Counted from the first letter of the stretch, positions 1 to 8,873 are shown. The stretch: 35,396 nucleotides of DNA from Nodularia sp. (in: cyanobacteria) (GCA_007692755.1 REBL01000097.1:1-35396), one strand, 5' to 3'. Translations and numbers: made by a program. Notes: generated by a model from the letters alone, not told the origin.

Positions 1-1
1 T

Positions 2-220
2 CAAGCAGAAGCACGTCAAAAAATCAACGATTTTTCAGCTCGCTATCAACGAGTTAAGTCTGTTTCCAATCTGAGTTCCTTTACAACCATGCGAACAGCT
101 CTCAATTCCCTAGCTGGACACTACAGTTCTTACCCAAATCGTCCTTTGCCCCAAAAGCTCAAAAATCGTTTGGAACAGGAGTTAGATAGGGTAGAATCCG
201 CGCTAAAACGTGACGCTTAA
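2..220 (+). CDS. psb27: Photosystem II assembly protein Psb27, 3' end (partial)
   Basis: The window opens inside this gene; 72 codons and the TAA stop are visible. The translated tail (QAEARQKINDFSARY, then TMRTALNSLAGHYSSYPNRP and a charged helix ending KRD) matches the C-terminal helices of Psb27. Psb27 is a lumenal lipoprotein that binds CP43 during photosystem II assembly and repair. The signal peptide and lipobox lie outside the window. The family assignment is from memory of the conserved SSYPNRPLP segment. No closely linked downstream partner is present; the next gene starts about 460 bases away. Confidence 0.8.
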   Translation, partial: QAEARQKINDFSARYQRVKSVSNLSSFTTMRTALNSLAGHYSSYPNRPLPQKLKNRLEQELDRVESALKRDA

Positions 221-680
221 CTATTGGATAATTTATTGTCCAAAGTCTACAAAATTGCTGAGGGGTGAAGAGCCACAGGTGCAGGGTGTAGGGTAAAAGA
301 CTCTCTACTGTACCAAAATCTTTCCCCTATTCATCTCTCTAATACTCAATGTCCTGAGCAAACGAATATACTCAATTTTCTGTGGCAATTTAATGGATTG
401 GTACTCTCCCAGCTTTTAGGTCTTGTTGGCTAAACAAAATTTAAACAACCCAAGTAAAAATTAAATCCCCCCACTCAGCAGGCTTGACCTGCTTTTTGTA
501 TAAAAACTATACATTTTAGTTAAAGGTTTTTCCCAAAAATCAGGCAACAGAAATATAATTTTGGCAGTCTTGAACAGATAAGCTGCAAAACTTTTAGTTC
601 GCAAGTAGAACTTTTAGTATATGTAACTGCCAATAAATTTAATTAGGGTTGATCACAGATCTGTGCTTCTACTTTTAGGT
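221..680. other. Intergenic region after psb27
   Basis: About 460 bases without a convincing gene. The only clear structure is a small hairpin followed by a T run at 477-497. The rest is AT-rich and may hold the promoter of the next gene, but no confident promoter boxes were found. Confidence 0.5.
477..497 (+). terminator. Rho-independent terminator-like hairpin
   Basis: AGCAGG (477-482) pairs with CCTGCT (488-493) over a five-base loop and is followed by four more T's. It is 257 bases past the psb27 stop, so it could end a long psb27 3' UTR or a separate small RNA. Nothing else supports the latter. Confidence 0.5.
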
Positions 681-2180
681 ATGTCTAACCGCCCCTTGAA
701 CCTTACAAAATCGATGTTGTTTTGGCGACGCCTGTTCGCTGCCGCTTTCACCAGTAGTTTATTGATTCCCCACTTTGGCGGCCAACCAGCAAAGGCTCAA
801 GTAACAGAGTATTGCCAATTATCCACAGCAGCAGCGCAAACAAAAGAAGATTTACGTTTGTCAGCGCTAAAAGGCAATCAAGATGCCCAAACCCGCTACC
901 AACAATTGGTGCAACAACAGGCAAAGGAATTACAGGATTGCCGCAATCGTAATTGGCCACAAATTCAAGCGATCTGGTTACGCTTATATTCTTGTGACAT
1001 TCAGCCAGGAGCGATTGACCAAATTATGGATCGAATCGTTAACCGTGGCTACAACCAAGTTTATGTCGAAGTTTTCTCCGACGGTCAGGTATTATTACCA
1101 GCAGTCAATAATCCTACGGTTTGGCCATCAGTAATTCGGACTCCAGGCGCTGAAAATATTGATTTACTATCTATTGCCATTCAAAAAGGACGGCAACGTG
1201 GTTTAAAAGTTTATGCTTGGATGTTTACCAACAACTTCGGCTATACTTACGCTCAACGTCGGGATAGAGAAGAAGCGATCGCTCGTAATGGTCAAGGACA
1301 AACTAGCTTATATCTTCCAGATAATAGTTCCCAACTATATATAGATCCTTATCACCCACAGGCAAAACGTGACTACTATCAATTGGTACAGGAAGTAGTC
1401 CGCCGTCGTCCTGATGGAGTGTTATTTGATTATGTACGCTATCCACGACAGCCAGGAAGTAATTCCATTGCCACCAAAGTTTCAGATTTATGGCTGTTTA
1501 GTAAAGCCACCCAAGAAGCTTTATTTCGACGCGCACAAAATTACAAAGGGTTGGAATTAATTCGGCGATTTCTGGGTAAAGGATATGTCACCGCTGGAGA
1601 TATAGCTGAAATAGATAAATTGCATCCCCAAGAAGGCGAACCAATGTGGCAAGGTCGTGTTCTCCAACCAGAACAAAAATCACTTTTGTCTGCAACCGAC
1701 AGACAACCAATATTGCAAACACAATTGTGGCAACTAGCAGTGGCCCACGCTATGCAAGGTATTCTAGACTTTGTAGCTTTAGCTAGTTACCCAGCACAAC
1801 AACAAGGTATTCCATCTGGAGCAGTATTTTTTCCTGATGGTAACCAAGCCGTTGGACAAGGATATGATTCCCGCTTACAACCTTGGGATAGGTTTCCTAG
1901 TTCTTTAGAATGGCATCCCATGTCTTATGCAACTTGCGGTACTGCTAATTGCATTGTGCAGCAAGTACAACAAGTTTTGAATTCTGCACAACCAGGTACA
2001 AAAGTAATCCCTGCGTTAGCCGGCACTTGGGGAAAATCAGTCAGTAATCGTCCATCATTAGAAGCCCAAATGCAAGCACTGCGGCAATTTGCTCCCCAAC
2101 TAGCGGGAGTGAGTCATTTTGCTTATTCTTGGCAATACCCTGAACATGATAGCGATCGCAAGTTCTGTCGTGTGCGGTAA
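681..2180 (+). CDS. Exported glycoside-hydrolase-like family 10 (GHL10/DUF187-type) protein
   Basis: 499 residues from the ATG at 681. The frame is open back to a GTG at 663, but the ATG gives a better start. An ATG at 714 (MLFWRRLFAAAF) is also possible and gives a compact signal peptide with basic residues, a hydrophobic stretch and a QPAKAQ cleavage region. The mature part has the TIM-barrel pattern of the GHL10 family: IMDRIVNRGYNQVYVEVFSDG, GLKVYAWMFTNNFG, and PDGVLFDYVRYPRQPG, the last carrying the conserved Asp and Arg-Tyr-Pro of the active-site region. The C-terminal part retains the QMQALRQFAPQLAGVSHFAY barrel strand. It is likely periplasmic or envelope-located and acts on glycans, but the substrate is unknown. 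It is transcribed convergently towards polA. Confidence 0.8.
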   Translation: MSNRPLNLTKSMLFWRRLFAAAFTSSLLIPHFGGQPAKAQVTEYCQLSTAAAQTKEDLRLSALKGNQDAQTRYQQLVQQQAKELQDCRNRNWPQIQAIWLRLYSCDIQPGAIDQIMDRIVNRGYNQVYVEVFSDGQVLLPAVNNPTVWPSVIRTPGAENIDLLSIAIQKGRQRGLKVYAWMFTNNFGYTYAQRRDREEAIARNGQGQTSLYLPDNSSQLYIDPYHPQAKRDYYQLVQEVVRRRPDGVLFDYVRYPRQPGSNSIATKVSDLWLFSKATQEALFRRAQNYKGLELIRRFLGKGYVTAGDIAEIDKLHPQEGEPMWQGRVLQPEQKSLLSATDRQPILQTQLWQLAVAHAMQGILDFVALASYPAQQQGIPSGAVFFPDGNQAVGQGYDSRLQPWDRFPSSLEWHPMSYATCGTANCIVQQVQQVLNSAQPGTKVIPALAGTWGKSVSNRPSLEAQMQALRQFAPQLAGVSHFAYSWQYPEHDSDRKFCRVR

Positions 2181-2199
2181 AAGTAGAGAAACAGGAAGT

Positions 2200-2335
2200 T
2201 TAGGGGAAGATTGTTTCTTCCTCTAATACTTCAAGTTGTTGCTGAAATTTGTTGTAACCAAGTTTCTAACTCAGGAGTCAGCTGACCAACCCGCCGAGGA
2301 AGTTGGCGCAGAACTAAGGTTGAACTCTCCCGGCT
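2200..2335 (-). pseudogene. Decayed DUF4351 C-terminal domain fragment
   Basis: On the minus strand one frame reads LVLRQLPRRVGQLTPELETW followed by LQQIS and then a stop. The next frame continues QQQLEVLEEETIFP and a stop at 2200-2202. Joined by one frameshift, this matches the DUF4351 pattern (LLxRRxGxLxxxLxxxIxxLSxxQLExLxEAxxDF) found at the C-terminus of cyanobacterial Rpn/PD-(D/E)XK nuclease-like proteins. No upstream part of such a gene remains, because polA begins its 3' end at 2364. I infer a leftover of a lost gene; the family match is from memory. Confidence 0.55.
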
Positions 2336-2363
2336 TTAAAAATCATCTAAAATTTAGTTGTAA

Positions 2364-5270
2364 TTATTTTGTTTCCATCCAATTATTACCAGCACGCACA
2401 TCTACAATTAACGGCACACTCAAAGAAACAGCATCTTCCATCACTGACTTAATTTGTGGTTGTAATTCTTCCCATTCTGAAGGGGGAACTTCAAACACCA
2501 ATTCATCGTGGACTTGCAATAAAAGACGCGCTTGATACTTAGGCAAAATATCATGTATTCGCACCATGGCAATTTTGATAATATCGGCGCTGGAACCTTG
2601 AATTGGCGCATTAGCAGCCGAACGCAGTAAACCTGCATCATAAGCACCCAGATTTTTCAATTTACTCAAGTCAATGTCTTCAAGATTACTGCCGTGTAAT
2701 TTGCGTAGGCTATTATTGGTAAATTCAACATAACGACGACGACCGAGAATGGTTTCTACATAACCTTGAGCGATCGCCTGTTTTTTTACTCCTTCTAAAT
2801 ATGCAAAAACCTTGGGGTAACGTTCGTTAAACCGCTTAATAAACTCGTTAGCAATTCCTTTATCTATCCCCGTTGAACGAGAAAACTTCAGTGAACCCAT
2901 ACCATAAATTACGCCAAAATTAATAGTCTTAGCTAATCTACGTTCATCTGAGGTAATATCTTCTTTTTCAAAAATTAACCGCGCCGTTACTGTGTGAATA
3001 TCTTCATTTTGCTGATATGCTTGCACCAAAACTGGCTCTTGACTTAAATGAGCCAAAATTCTTAACTCTATTTGTGAGTAATCAGCCGCCACCATTAACC
3101 ATCCTGGTTCTGGTAAAAATGCCTTGCGAATTTGACGACTAAAAGCTGTGCGAATAGGAATATTTTGCAAGTTGGGATTGGATGAAGATAACCTGCCAGT
3201 TGATGTTGCTGTTTGATTAAAATTAGTATGTACGCGTTGAGTATCTGGACGTACTAAGGTTGGTAGAGCATCTACATAAGTAGATTTTAATTTAGATAAA
3301 GTGCGGTATTCAATAATGGCATCAACAAACCCAGTTTGATCAACTTCTTGGAGTCTTTCTAAAGTCGCTGCATCTGTAGAATAACCTGTTTGAATTTTTC
3401 GGGAATAGTTTGTACTTAAACCCAATTTTTCAAATAATATTTGACTTAATTGTTTAGGAGAACCCAAATTAAATTTTTCTCCAGCAATTTCTGTGGCTGT
3501 CTCTTCTAATTTGGCTAAATCTATCTCTAACTGCTGTGAAAGTTCCCGCAGATAAGCTGAATCAATGGAAACACCAGTATATTCCATCTCAGCTAAAACT
3601 GCTTCTAGCGGTTGTTCTACTTCTAGTAATAACTTATGCAAGGCTGGAACTTTATTTAGTTCCTCACGTAATTGCGATACCAGTTGATAGGTAGCGTACA
3701 CTTGTAAACAACAATAATTAGCTACATGATTAATATTTATATCCGCAATAGTTTTACCTTTGGGGACTAAATCTGGATAATTTTGCAAAGTTATGCCCAA
3801 TGATCGCAGCGCCAAATCAGTTAAGTTATGGCTAGTATCTGGATTGAGAATATAACTAGCTAGCATGGTATCAAATACAACTCCCGCCAAGTTAATTCCT
3901 TGACAGTGAAAAACTAGGCGATCAAATTTGCTATTCTGAAAGGTTTTCGGATAATTAATACTTTCAAGAATGGGCTTTAATGCTGCTAAAACTACATCTT
4001 GACTAAGATTTGTCCCTGTTTTGTGAGCTAAGGGAATATAAGCTGATTCGTCTGGTTTTGTCCCCCAACAACAGCCAATTCCTACTAGTACGGCATCCCG
4101 TGGTTCTAAATCACTAGTTTCTGTATCCCAAGCGACGGGGGTTTCTGGGTTAGTGAATGTTTTGAGTACCTCCACCAATTCAGTAAGTTTGGCTTCAGTG
4201 TTAATAATTTGTGGCTGAATGGGTGAAGCCGATGGCTGGGGAATTGCTGCTGTATCAGCCGCACTGAAAAACCACACATCATCATCTTCATCATCACTGG
4301 GTGCTGCTGTGGTTTCTACAACTTCACCGCCAAATCGTTCCTGAAGTTGGTTAACTTTGCCTAAAAAAGTCTTAAATTCTAACTTTTCTAAAATTGGGAT
4401 GAGAAAGCTAGTATCAAACCCTGTTAATTTGCAATCTTCTAAATTAACTTCTAAAGGCACATCTATAACTATGCTGGCCAAATAGCGAGATTTTTGAGCA
4501 TCTTCTTGACCTGTTGCCAGTTTTTTATGAGTCGCACCAGGAATTGTATCTAGTGCTGCATAAATTTTTTCCAGAGAACCATAGGTATTAAGTAGCTGGA
4601 CTGCGGTTTTTTCCCCAATCCCCTTAACACCGGGAATATTATCTGATTTATCACCACAGAGGGCTTTAAAATCGACTATCTGTGTAGGTAATACGCCTAA
4701 TTTCTCTTTAACTTCTGCTGTACTAAACTCCGTAATGCTATTTGTAGAGCGCTTTAATGCATCAGGACTAAAGTTTAAAACAGTAATTTCTTTTTCTGGG
4801 TCGATGAGTTGAAATAAATCGCGATCGCCTGTGAGAATTTTCACTTTATATCCGGCGGCGGTGGCTTTTTGTGATAGGGTTCCCAACACATCATCGGCTT
4901 CATAACCGGGTGCAGTAAAAATTGGTAGATTTAACCCTGTCAGCAATTCTTGGAGATTTTTTAAATCAGGTACAAAGTCCTCTGGCGTACCCGGACGATC
5001 AGCTTTATAAGTATCGTCGGCTTCGTGGCGAAAAGTTGGTAAGCCTAAATCAAATGCGATCGCCATTGCTTGTGGCTGTTGTGTGGCTATGACTTCCAGT
5101 AAGCACTTGAGAAAGCCAAAGCATACACTAGTAGGAATTCCCGACTTTGTACGCAGTCCTCCATCGCGTCCTTTAGCAAAAGCGAAGTATGAACGAAAAG
5201 CCAGAGAATGTCCGTCTACAAGGATGAACGTCGGACGTGTTGTGTTTACAGAATCAGAAGTTAGAGACAT
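2364..5270 (-). CDS. polA: DNA polymerase I
   Basis: 968 residues, ATG at 5268-5270, full length for bacterial Pol I. Residues 1 to about 300 are the 5'-3' exonuclease (FILVDGHSLAFRSYFA, TGDRDLFQL, CGDKSDNIPGVKGIGEKTA helix-hairpin-helix). The 3'-5' exonuclease domain retains the DTET catalytic segment, so proofreading may be active, unlike in Taq polymerase. The polymerase domain has motif A (VAADYSQIELRILAH), motif B (RRLAKTINFGVIYGMG) and motif C (LLQVHDELVFE). It fills gaps in repair and removes Okazaki primers. A perfectly paired hairpin lies in the upstream region at 5316-5348. Confidence 0.97.
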   Translation of the reverse strand: MSLTSDSVNTTRPTFILVDGHSLAFRSYFAFAKGRDGGLRTKSGIPTSVCFGFLKCLLEVIATQQPQAMAIAFDLGLPTFRHEADDTYKADRPGTPEDFVPDLKNLQELLTGLNLPIFTAPGYEADDVLGTLSQKATAAGYKVKILTGDRDLFQLIDPEKEITVLNFSPDALKRSTNSITEFSTAEVKEKLGVLPTQIVDFKALCGDKSDNIPGVKGIGEKTAVQLLNTYGSLEKIYAALDTIPGATHKKLATGQEDAQKSRYLASIVIDVPLEVNLEDCKLTGFDTSFLIPILEKLEFKTFLGKVNQLQERFGGEVVETTAAPSDDEDDDVWFFSAADTAAIPQPSASPIQPQIINTEAKLTELVEVLKTFTNPETPVAWDTETSDLEPRDAVLVGIGCCWGTKPDESAYIPLAHKTGTNLSQDVVLAALKPILESINYPKTFQNSKFDRLVFHCQGINLAGVVFDTMLASYILNPDTSHNLTDLALRSLGITLQNYPDLVPKGKTIADININHVANYCCLQVYATYQLVSQLREELNKVPALHKLLLEVEQPLEAVLAEMEYTGVSIDSAYLRELSQQLEIDLAKLEETATEIAGEKFNLGSPKQLSQILFEKLGLSTNYSRKIQTGYSTDAATLERLQEVDQTGFVDAIIEYRTLSKLKSTYVDALPTLVRPDTQRVHTNFNQTATSTGRLSSSNPNLQNIPIRTAFSRQIRKAFLPEPGWLMVAADYSQIELRILAHLSQEPVLVQAYQQNEDIHTVTARLIFEKEDITSDERRLAKTINFGVIYGMGSLKFSRSTGIDKGIANEFIKRFNERYPKVFAYLEGVKKQAIAQGYVETILGRRRYVEFTNNSLRKLHGSNLEDIDLSKLKNLGAYDAGLLRSAANAPIQGSSADIIKIAMVRIHDILPKYQARLLLQVHDELVFEVPPSEWEELQPQIKSVMEDAVSLSVPLIVDVRAGNNWMETK

Positions 5271-5664
5271 AGCCTTATTTTAGCTGTAGCATACTGACAT
5301 CATTCGCAAGTAAAGAGAATGCCTATATCTACTAGATACAGGCATTCTGAGACTGGCAATTTTCCTTAATCCAGCGTATGTATAAAAAATATCATACTTG
5401 TAGAGTTAATACGTGAGTCTAGTTGAACTAGGTTTTCCGTAAATTGGCAAGATATCTTAATTTCCCTAAAAACTTGGATAAATCAGCAAAAATTAGCACT
5501 ATATTTGAGTTATTAACTATCAATATTATAGCCTTTTAGATCAATAAAACTTTATATAAAAGTTCTCGAAAGTATAGTTGTCGAACTAAGTTTCTTATGG
5601 AAGCTTTACATAAAATTACGTATATTTATCAAGCCAATCAGACCAATATCAGAGTTAGAAATAG
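5271..5664. other. Divergent intergenic region between polA and the PEP-CTERM gene
   Basis: About 390 AT-rich bases holding the start regions of two divergent genes. The only clear structure is the 15-bp hairpin at 5316-5348. TATA-like stretches near 5550-5575 could serve as -10 boxes but none is decisive. Confidence 0.5.
5316..5348 (-). repeat. 15-bp hairpin upstream of polA
   Basis: AGAATGCCTATATCT (5316-5330) faces AGATACAGGCATTCT (5334-5348) across a three-base loop. The single mismatch is A-C on the plus strand but becomes a G-U pair on the minus strand, so the fold is better in a polA-direction transcript. It lies about 46 bases before the polA start and has no T run, so it is not a standard terminator. 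Confidence 0.6.
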
Positions 5665-5706
5665 ATGAGTAATCATGCAATCGTTCGTTTGAAAAACTCA
5701 TTTCCC

Positions 5707-6432
5707 ATGACAACAAAACTATTCAACTCTCTAGCCGCCGCTACAACCTTAGCAGGTGTTTTAGCAACAGCCGGTGCCGCTAATGCAGCGTCCCTTAGCT
5801 ATACCAATAGTGCTTCTGTAGCTATGCAAGAAACAGATATCATCAACGCACCTCTAAGCGTGCAAAAGTTTGATTCATCTCTTGGTAATCTCACAAGTGT
5901 GATCTTAAATTTCTCCACTAATGTGACTGGAGATGCAGGATTTGAAAATAGAGGTAATGGTCAAGCTAATGTAACAGTTAATTTAGGTGCCAATATTTCA
6001 TTAGGCACAGATAATGGCTTGGATTTAACTGGTATTAGTCCATTATCACCAAGTGTTTCTCAATTCTACACAGTTAGTGGCTTTGATGGTGTAAATGATT
6101 TTAATGGTACCTCTGGAAAGTCTATTACTGGACTAGTAGCATCAGATTCCTCTAGCAAGACTTTTACTGATGCTAACGACTTAGCAAAATTCATCGGTGC
6201 TGGTAATCTGAACTTTTTATTCAATGCTACCGCTAACTCCAATGTTACAGGCTCTGGTAACATGGCTAGTTTTATCAACACTCTTGCTGGTGCTAATCTC
6301 TCTATTACATACAACTACGAAGCATCACAGGCTGTCCCCGAACCCACTGCTGCCCTTGGTTTAGGTTTATTTGCAGGGATTGGTCTTTTGTCACAACGCA
6401 AAAAAAGCTGGCTGAAGATTTCCAATTCCTAG
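5707..6432 (+). CDS. PEP-CTERM exported protein with choice-of-anchor E-like domain
   Basis: 241 residues from the ATG at 5707 (MTTKLFNSLAAATTLAGVLA), which begins a textbook signal peptide with cleavage after GAANA. An upstream in-frame ATG at 5665 would add 14 residues. The mature part is rich in Ser, Asn, Thr and Gly and reads as beta strands (SVILNFSTNVTGDAGFENRG), resembling the choice-of-anchor E family. The C-terminus has the sorting signal VPEPTAALGLGLFAGIG followed by a basic SQRKK tail. In PEP-CTERM systems the tail is cut by an exosortase and the protein is delivered to the outer surface or extracellular matrix. Its job is unknown. Two terminator-like hairpins follow. Confidence 0.85.
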   Translation: MTTKLFNSLAAATTLAGVLATAGAANAASLSYTNSASVAMQETDIINAPLSVQKFDSSLGNLTSVILNFSTNVTGDAGFENRGNGQANVTVNLGANISLGTDNGLDLTGISPLSPSVSQFYTVSGFDGVNDFNGTSGKSITGLVASDSSSKTFTDANDLAKFIGAGNLNFLFNATANSNVTGSGNMASFINTLAGANLSITYNYEASQAVPEPTAALGLGLFAGIGLLSQRKKSWLKISNS

Positions 6433-6444
6433 ACCTTCCTCAAT

Positions 6445-6468
6445 GGGTGGACTGTTTCCCACCCTTTT
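6445..6468 (+). terminator. Terminator after the PEP-CTERM gene
   Basis: GGGTGG (6445-6450) pairs with CCACCC (6459-6464), followed by TTTT. It starts 13 bases after the stop codon. Confidence 0.7.
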
Positions 6469-6546
6469 GCATAGTGACGACATTTAATTTATAGACAGGT
6501 GTTAGTTTTTGATGTAATCGACGATCATACTTGCAGAAATAAATTT

Positions 6547-6577
6547 AAAAAACCCGGATACTGATCTGGGTTTTTTT
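6547..6577. terminator. Strong, probably bidirectional terminator
   Basis: AAACCCGGAT pairs with ATCTGGGTTT (one G-U) over a four-base loop, with an A run before it and seven T's after it. It insulates the PEP-CTERM gene from the HAD phosphatase gene. Confidence 0.8.
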
Positions 6578-6663
6578 GTTGTGATGATGAAACCAAATAA
6601 ATCGCTAAGTGAACAGAATTTGTTAATCTCAATACTGGAAGTTTAAACCTGGATGGGGAATTT

Positions 6664-7539
6664 ATGCACCAAGCATCTGCCTCTGAGTTGGCATCCATTG
6701 ATCATCAAGCCGCAGCAGCAAAAGAGATTAAATTACTGGTATTAGATATAGATGGCACGATTTCTGGAGAGTCTAACACTTTGAGCGAACCTGTAAAGCA
6801 AGCGATCGCCTCAGTACAAGCTAAAGGGATTCAAGTGGCTATCGCTACTGGGCGCATGTATTGTTCAGCTTTACGCTTCCATCAGGAAATTAACTCTGTT
6901 TTACCATTGATGGCTTATCAGGGCGCTTGGATTCAAGACCCAGCTACGCAAAAAATGCATCGACATTTAGCAGTTTCGCGGGAAATTGCTGGGCAATTAC
7001 TAGACTATTTTGAACAACCGCAGCTGCGATCGCTCTTATCTGTCCACTTTTACATCAATGACCAGCTTTATGTGCGCGAGTTAACCCCAGAAACTCAAAC
7101 TTATGCCGCACGTTCTGGAATTACACCAATTCCTGTGGGCGATTTGCGCCAAGCCTTGACGAATGAACCGACAAAAGTCCTGGCTTTATGCCACGACACA
7201 AAAGTGATCCAAGATTTATTGGGAAATTTACGTCGTCAATATACACCCGCTGAACTCTATCTGACAACATCTGTTGCTACCTTTTTTGAAGCAACTAATG
7301 CTTTTGTCAATAAAGGCACTGCTGTACGTTACTTAGCAGAAGAAATGTTGGGATTACAAAGTAATAACGTGATGACTATTGGCGATAATTTCAACGATTT
7401 GGAAATGCTAGAATACGCTGGCATCGGTGTAGCTATGGGTAATGCACCAGATGGCGTGCAAGCGATCGCTCAATGGATAGCTCCTAATGTAGAGGAAGAC
7501 GGTGCTGCTACTGCTATGGAAAAATTTCTACTATCTTAA
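6664..7539 (+). CDS. Cof-type HAD-superfamily phosphatase
   Basis: 291 residues, a typical length for the Cof/IIB subclass. Motif I is LLVLDIDGTISG near residues 25-36, with the nucleophile Asp28 and acid/base Asp30. Motif II is the Thr of IATGR. Motif III is the Lys of VNKGTAV. Motif IV is GDNFNDLEMLEYAGIGVAMGNA near the C-terminus. Between them lies the large alpha/beta cap domain (about residues 85-195) that sets specificity. Members dephosphorylate sugar phosphates, flavin precursors or nucleotides, and the substrate cannot be read here. The gene stands alone, with a terminator upstream and a hairpin-rich gap downstream. Confidence 0.88.
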   Translation: MHQASASELASIDHQAAAAKEIKLLVLDIDGTISGESNTLSEPVKQAIASVQAKGIQVAIATGRMYCSALRFHQEINSVLPLMAYQGAWIQDPATQKMHRHLAVSREIAGQLLDYFEQPQLRSLLSVHFYINDQLYVRELTPETQTYAARSGITPIPVGDLRQALTNEPTKVLALCHDTKVIQDLLGNLRRQYTPAELYLTTSVATFFEATNAFVNKGTAVRYLAEEMLGLQSNNVMTIGDNFNDLEMLEYAGIGVAMGNAPDGVQAIAQWIAPNVEEDGAATAMEKFLLS

Positions 7540-7842
7540 GGGGTATTTTTTATACTTACCCTGTATAAAATTCATGAAATCAGAAAGGACACCGACGACT
7601 GGCCGTGTTTCGTCTCGGTGCCCTTACTGGTTCGCTCCTCACACACCTGATAATATAGCCGAGGTGATTACATGAGTCAATAGTTACTACAAAAGTTTTG
7701 TTTTTTCTCAGAGACACTACTGCCTTATGGCACGTTCATTCAGCACCAAATTGGTCAGCATTCTTTTTCAGCCAGCCCTAGTTAAATCAGAAATCTTTGG
7801 GGTAACTTTTTTGGAGAGTCAGCAAGGGCAGACACCAGCAAA
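7540..7842. other. Structured convergent intergenic region
   Basis: The gap between two convergent genes contains an imperfect 12-bp hairpin (7587-7623), an unpaired pyrimidine-rich stretch with CTCCTCACAC (7635-7644) and a weak second hairpin (7644-7666). It could be a shared terminator region or a small RNA. A 59-codon frame from 7727 runs antisense into the next gene and is not convincing. Confidence 0.5.
7587..7666 (+). ncRNA. Possible structured small RNA (two hairpins around CTCCTCACAC)
   Basis: The first hairpin pairs GGACACCGA (7587-7595) and CGA (7596-7598) with TCG (7610-7612) and TCGGTGCCC (7615-7623), with a two-base bulge and one mismatch. The second pairs CACCT (7644-7648) with AGGTG (7662-7666). 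The unpaired segment between them carries GCTCCTCACAC, one base different from the ACUCCUCACAC core of the cyanobacterial small RNA Yfr1. Against this, no T run follows the second hairpin, and the locus is not the usual Yfr1 place as I recall it. The call is tentative. Confidence 0.25.
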
Positions 7843-8724
7843 TCATAACTCCCAAGGAGCAACAATCCCCAGTTTGTTTACCAGCAAGAACTTTAACACA
7901 GACTGAGTAGCCATAACTAATCCCAACCTGGCTTGAGCTAACTCTGGCGAAGAAATTTTGATATTTCCCCAAATGCGACACTTACACCAAAAAACTTCAA
8001 AAGCTTGACTCAAATTTAGTGCTGCTTTTTCCCAATTCACAGAAACATTTACATGAGGGAACTCTAAGTTATCTACAACTTTTATTAACTCCGCAATCAG
8101 ATGTCCCTCCGCAGGATGACTGAGGCGCACCTGGTAATTCTGGTTCAGCCAAGGTATCTGTTCTTGGGAATTTTCGCTAGTATCTGCCAGTAGATTTTTT
8201 ATATTTTTTAATTTAATCAATCCTTCTCGGTGAGCTAAAAGCACTAATGAGCAGCAGCGTGCATGGGCATATTGAACAGCAAATAATCGCTCACAATTGT
8301 GAAGCGAAATTTTTCTTTTTGCTATTTCGTCTATCTCTCCCTGATCCCCACATGAGTTCACAGGTTCCTCATCGTTCCTTAAACTCGTAATGGCAATACT
8401 TTGTAACCAACCTGCTAACAGCAGGGGCTTTAATTCTAGATAAATCGAACCAGGGGGAACAATTTGGACGCTGAAAACTTCGCCACGGGTTGCTAACAAG
8501 TGAGACGCGATACCACTCGCTATTTCCATTGGTGTTCGATTATGAGATTTTGATAGCTTGAGGGCTACATCTGAGATATACAAAACTCGATTATTATCTC
8601 TACCTTTATATAGAGGAATTTTTTGTTCATCTATGCATGAGTTCTGATAAGTAGAAGTATAAATACCGAGCGATTGAATTAAATAGCTGTGTATTAGCTG
8701 CTTAATTGCTGTATAGTTGCTCAC
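7843..8724 (-). CDS. ArgRS-like protein with DALR domain but no catalytic core
   Basis: 293 residues from a GTG start, with AAAGG about seven bases upstream. Residues 45-100 (VLYISDVALKLSKSHNRTP, then IASGIASHLL and PPGSIYLEL) resemble the N-terminal tRNA-recognition domain of arginyl-tRNA synthetase. Residues 145-293 are a DALR anticodon-binding domain: LFAVQYAHARCCSLV at about 147-161, and the end ELAQARLGLVMATQSVLKFL finishing in LGIVAPWEL. The Rossmann catalytic core with HIGH and KMSKS is absent, so it cannot charge tRNA. It may bind tRNA or another RNA, or be a structural paralogue; the role is unknown. It is divergent from devH. Convergent hairpins lie beyond its 3' end. Confidence 0.75.
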   Translation of the reverse strand: MSNYTAIKQLIHSYLIQSLGIYTSTYQNSCIDEQKIPLYKGRDNNRVLYISDVALKLSKSHNRTPMEIASGIASHLLATRGEVFSVQIVPPGSIYLELKPLLLAGWLQSIAITSLRNDEEPVNSCGDQGEIDEIAKRKISLHNCERLFAVQYAHARCCSLVLLAHREGLIKLKNIKNLLADTSENSQEQIPWLNQNYQVRLSHPAEGHLIAELIKVVDNLEFPHVNVSVNWEKAALNLSQAFEVFWCKCRIWGNIKISSPELAQARLGLVMATQSVLKFLLVNKLGIVAPWEL

Positions 8725-8873
8725 TAGTAGCCTTTAATGCATGGATTGTGATATTAAAGAAGTATTTAATGATTGTTTATCTATTTTCTTCATCTATCGG
8801 AAGATGGATGTCTAGTTTAGATAAAGAAAAATGAGAGTAGGATAAAATTTGATGAATATTCGATGAATAGTAA

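Noticed and set aside
7570-7650. tRNA gene
   Set aside because: GGTTCG is present, but no acceptor, D or anticodon stem can be folded around it.
7727-7906. 59-codon plus-strand frame
   Set aside because: It has no ribosome binding site and runs antisense over the 3' end of the DALR gene; its composition is not protein-like.
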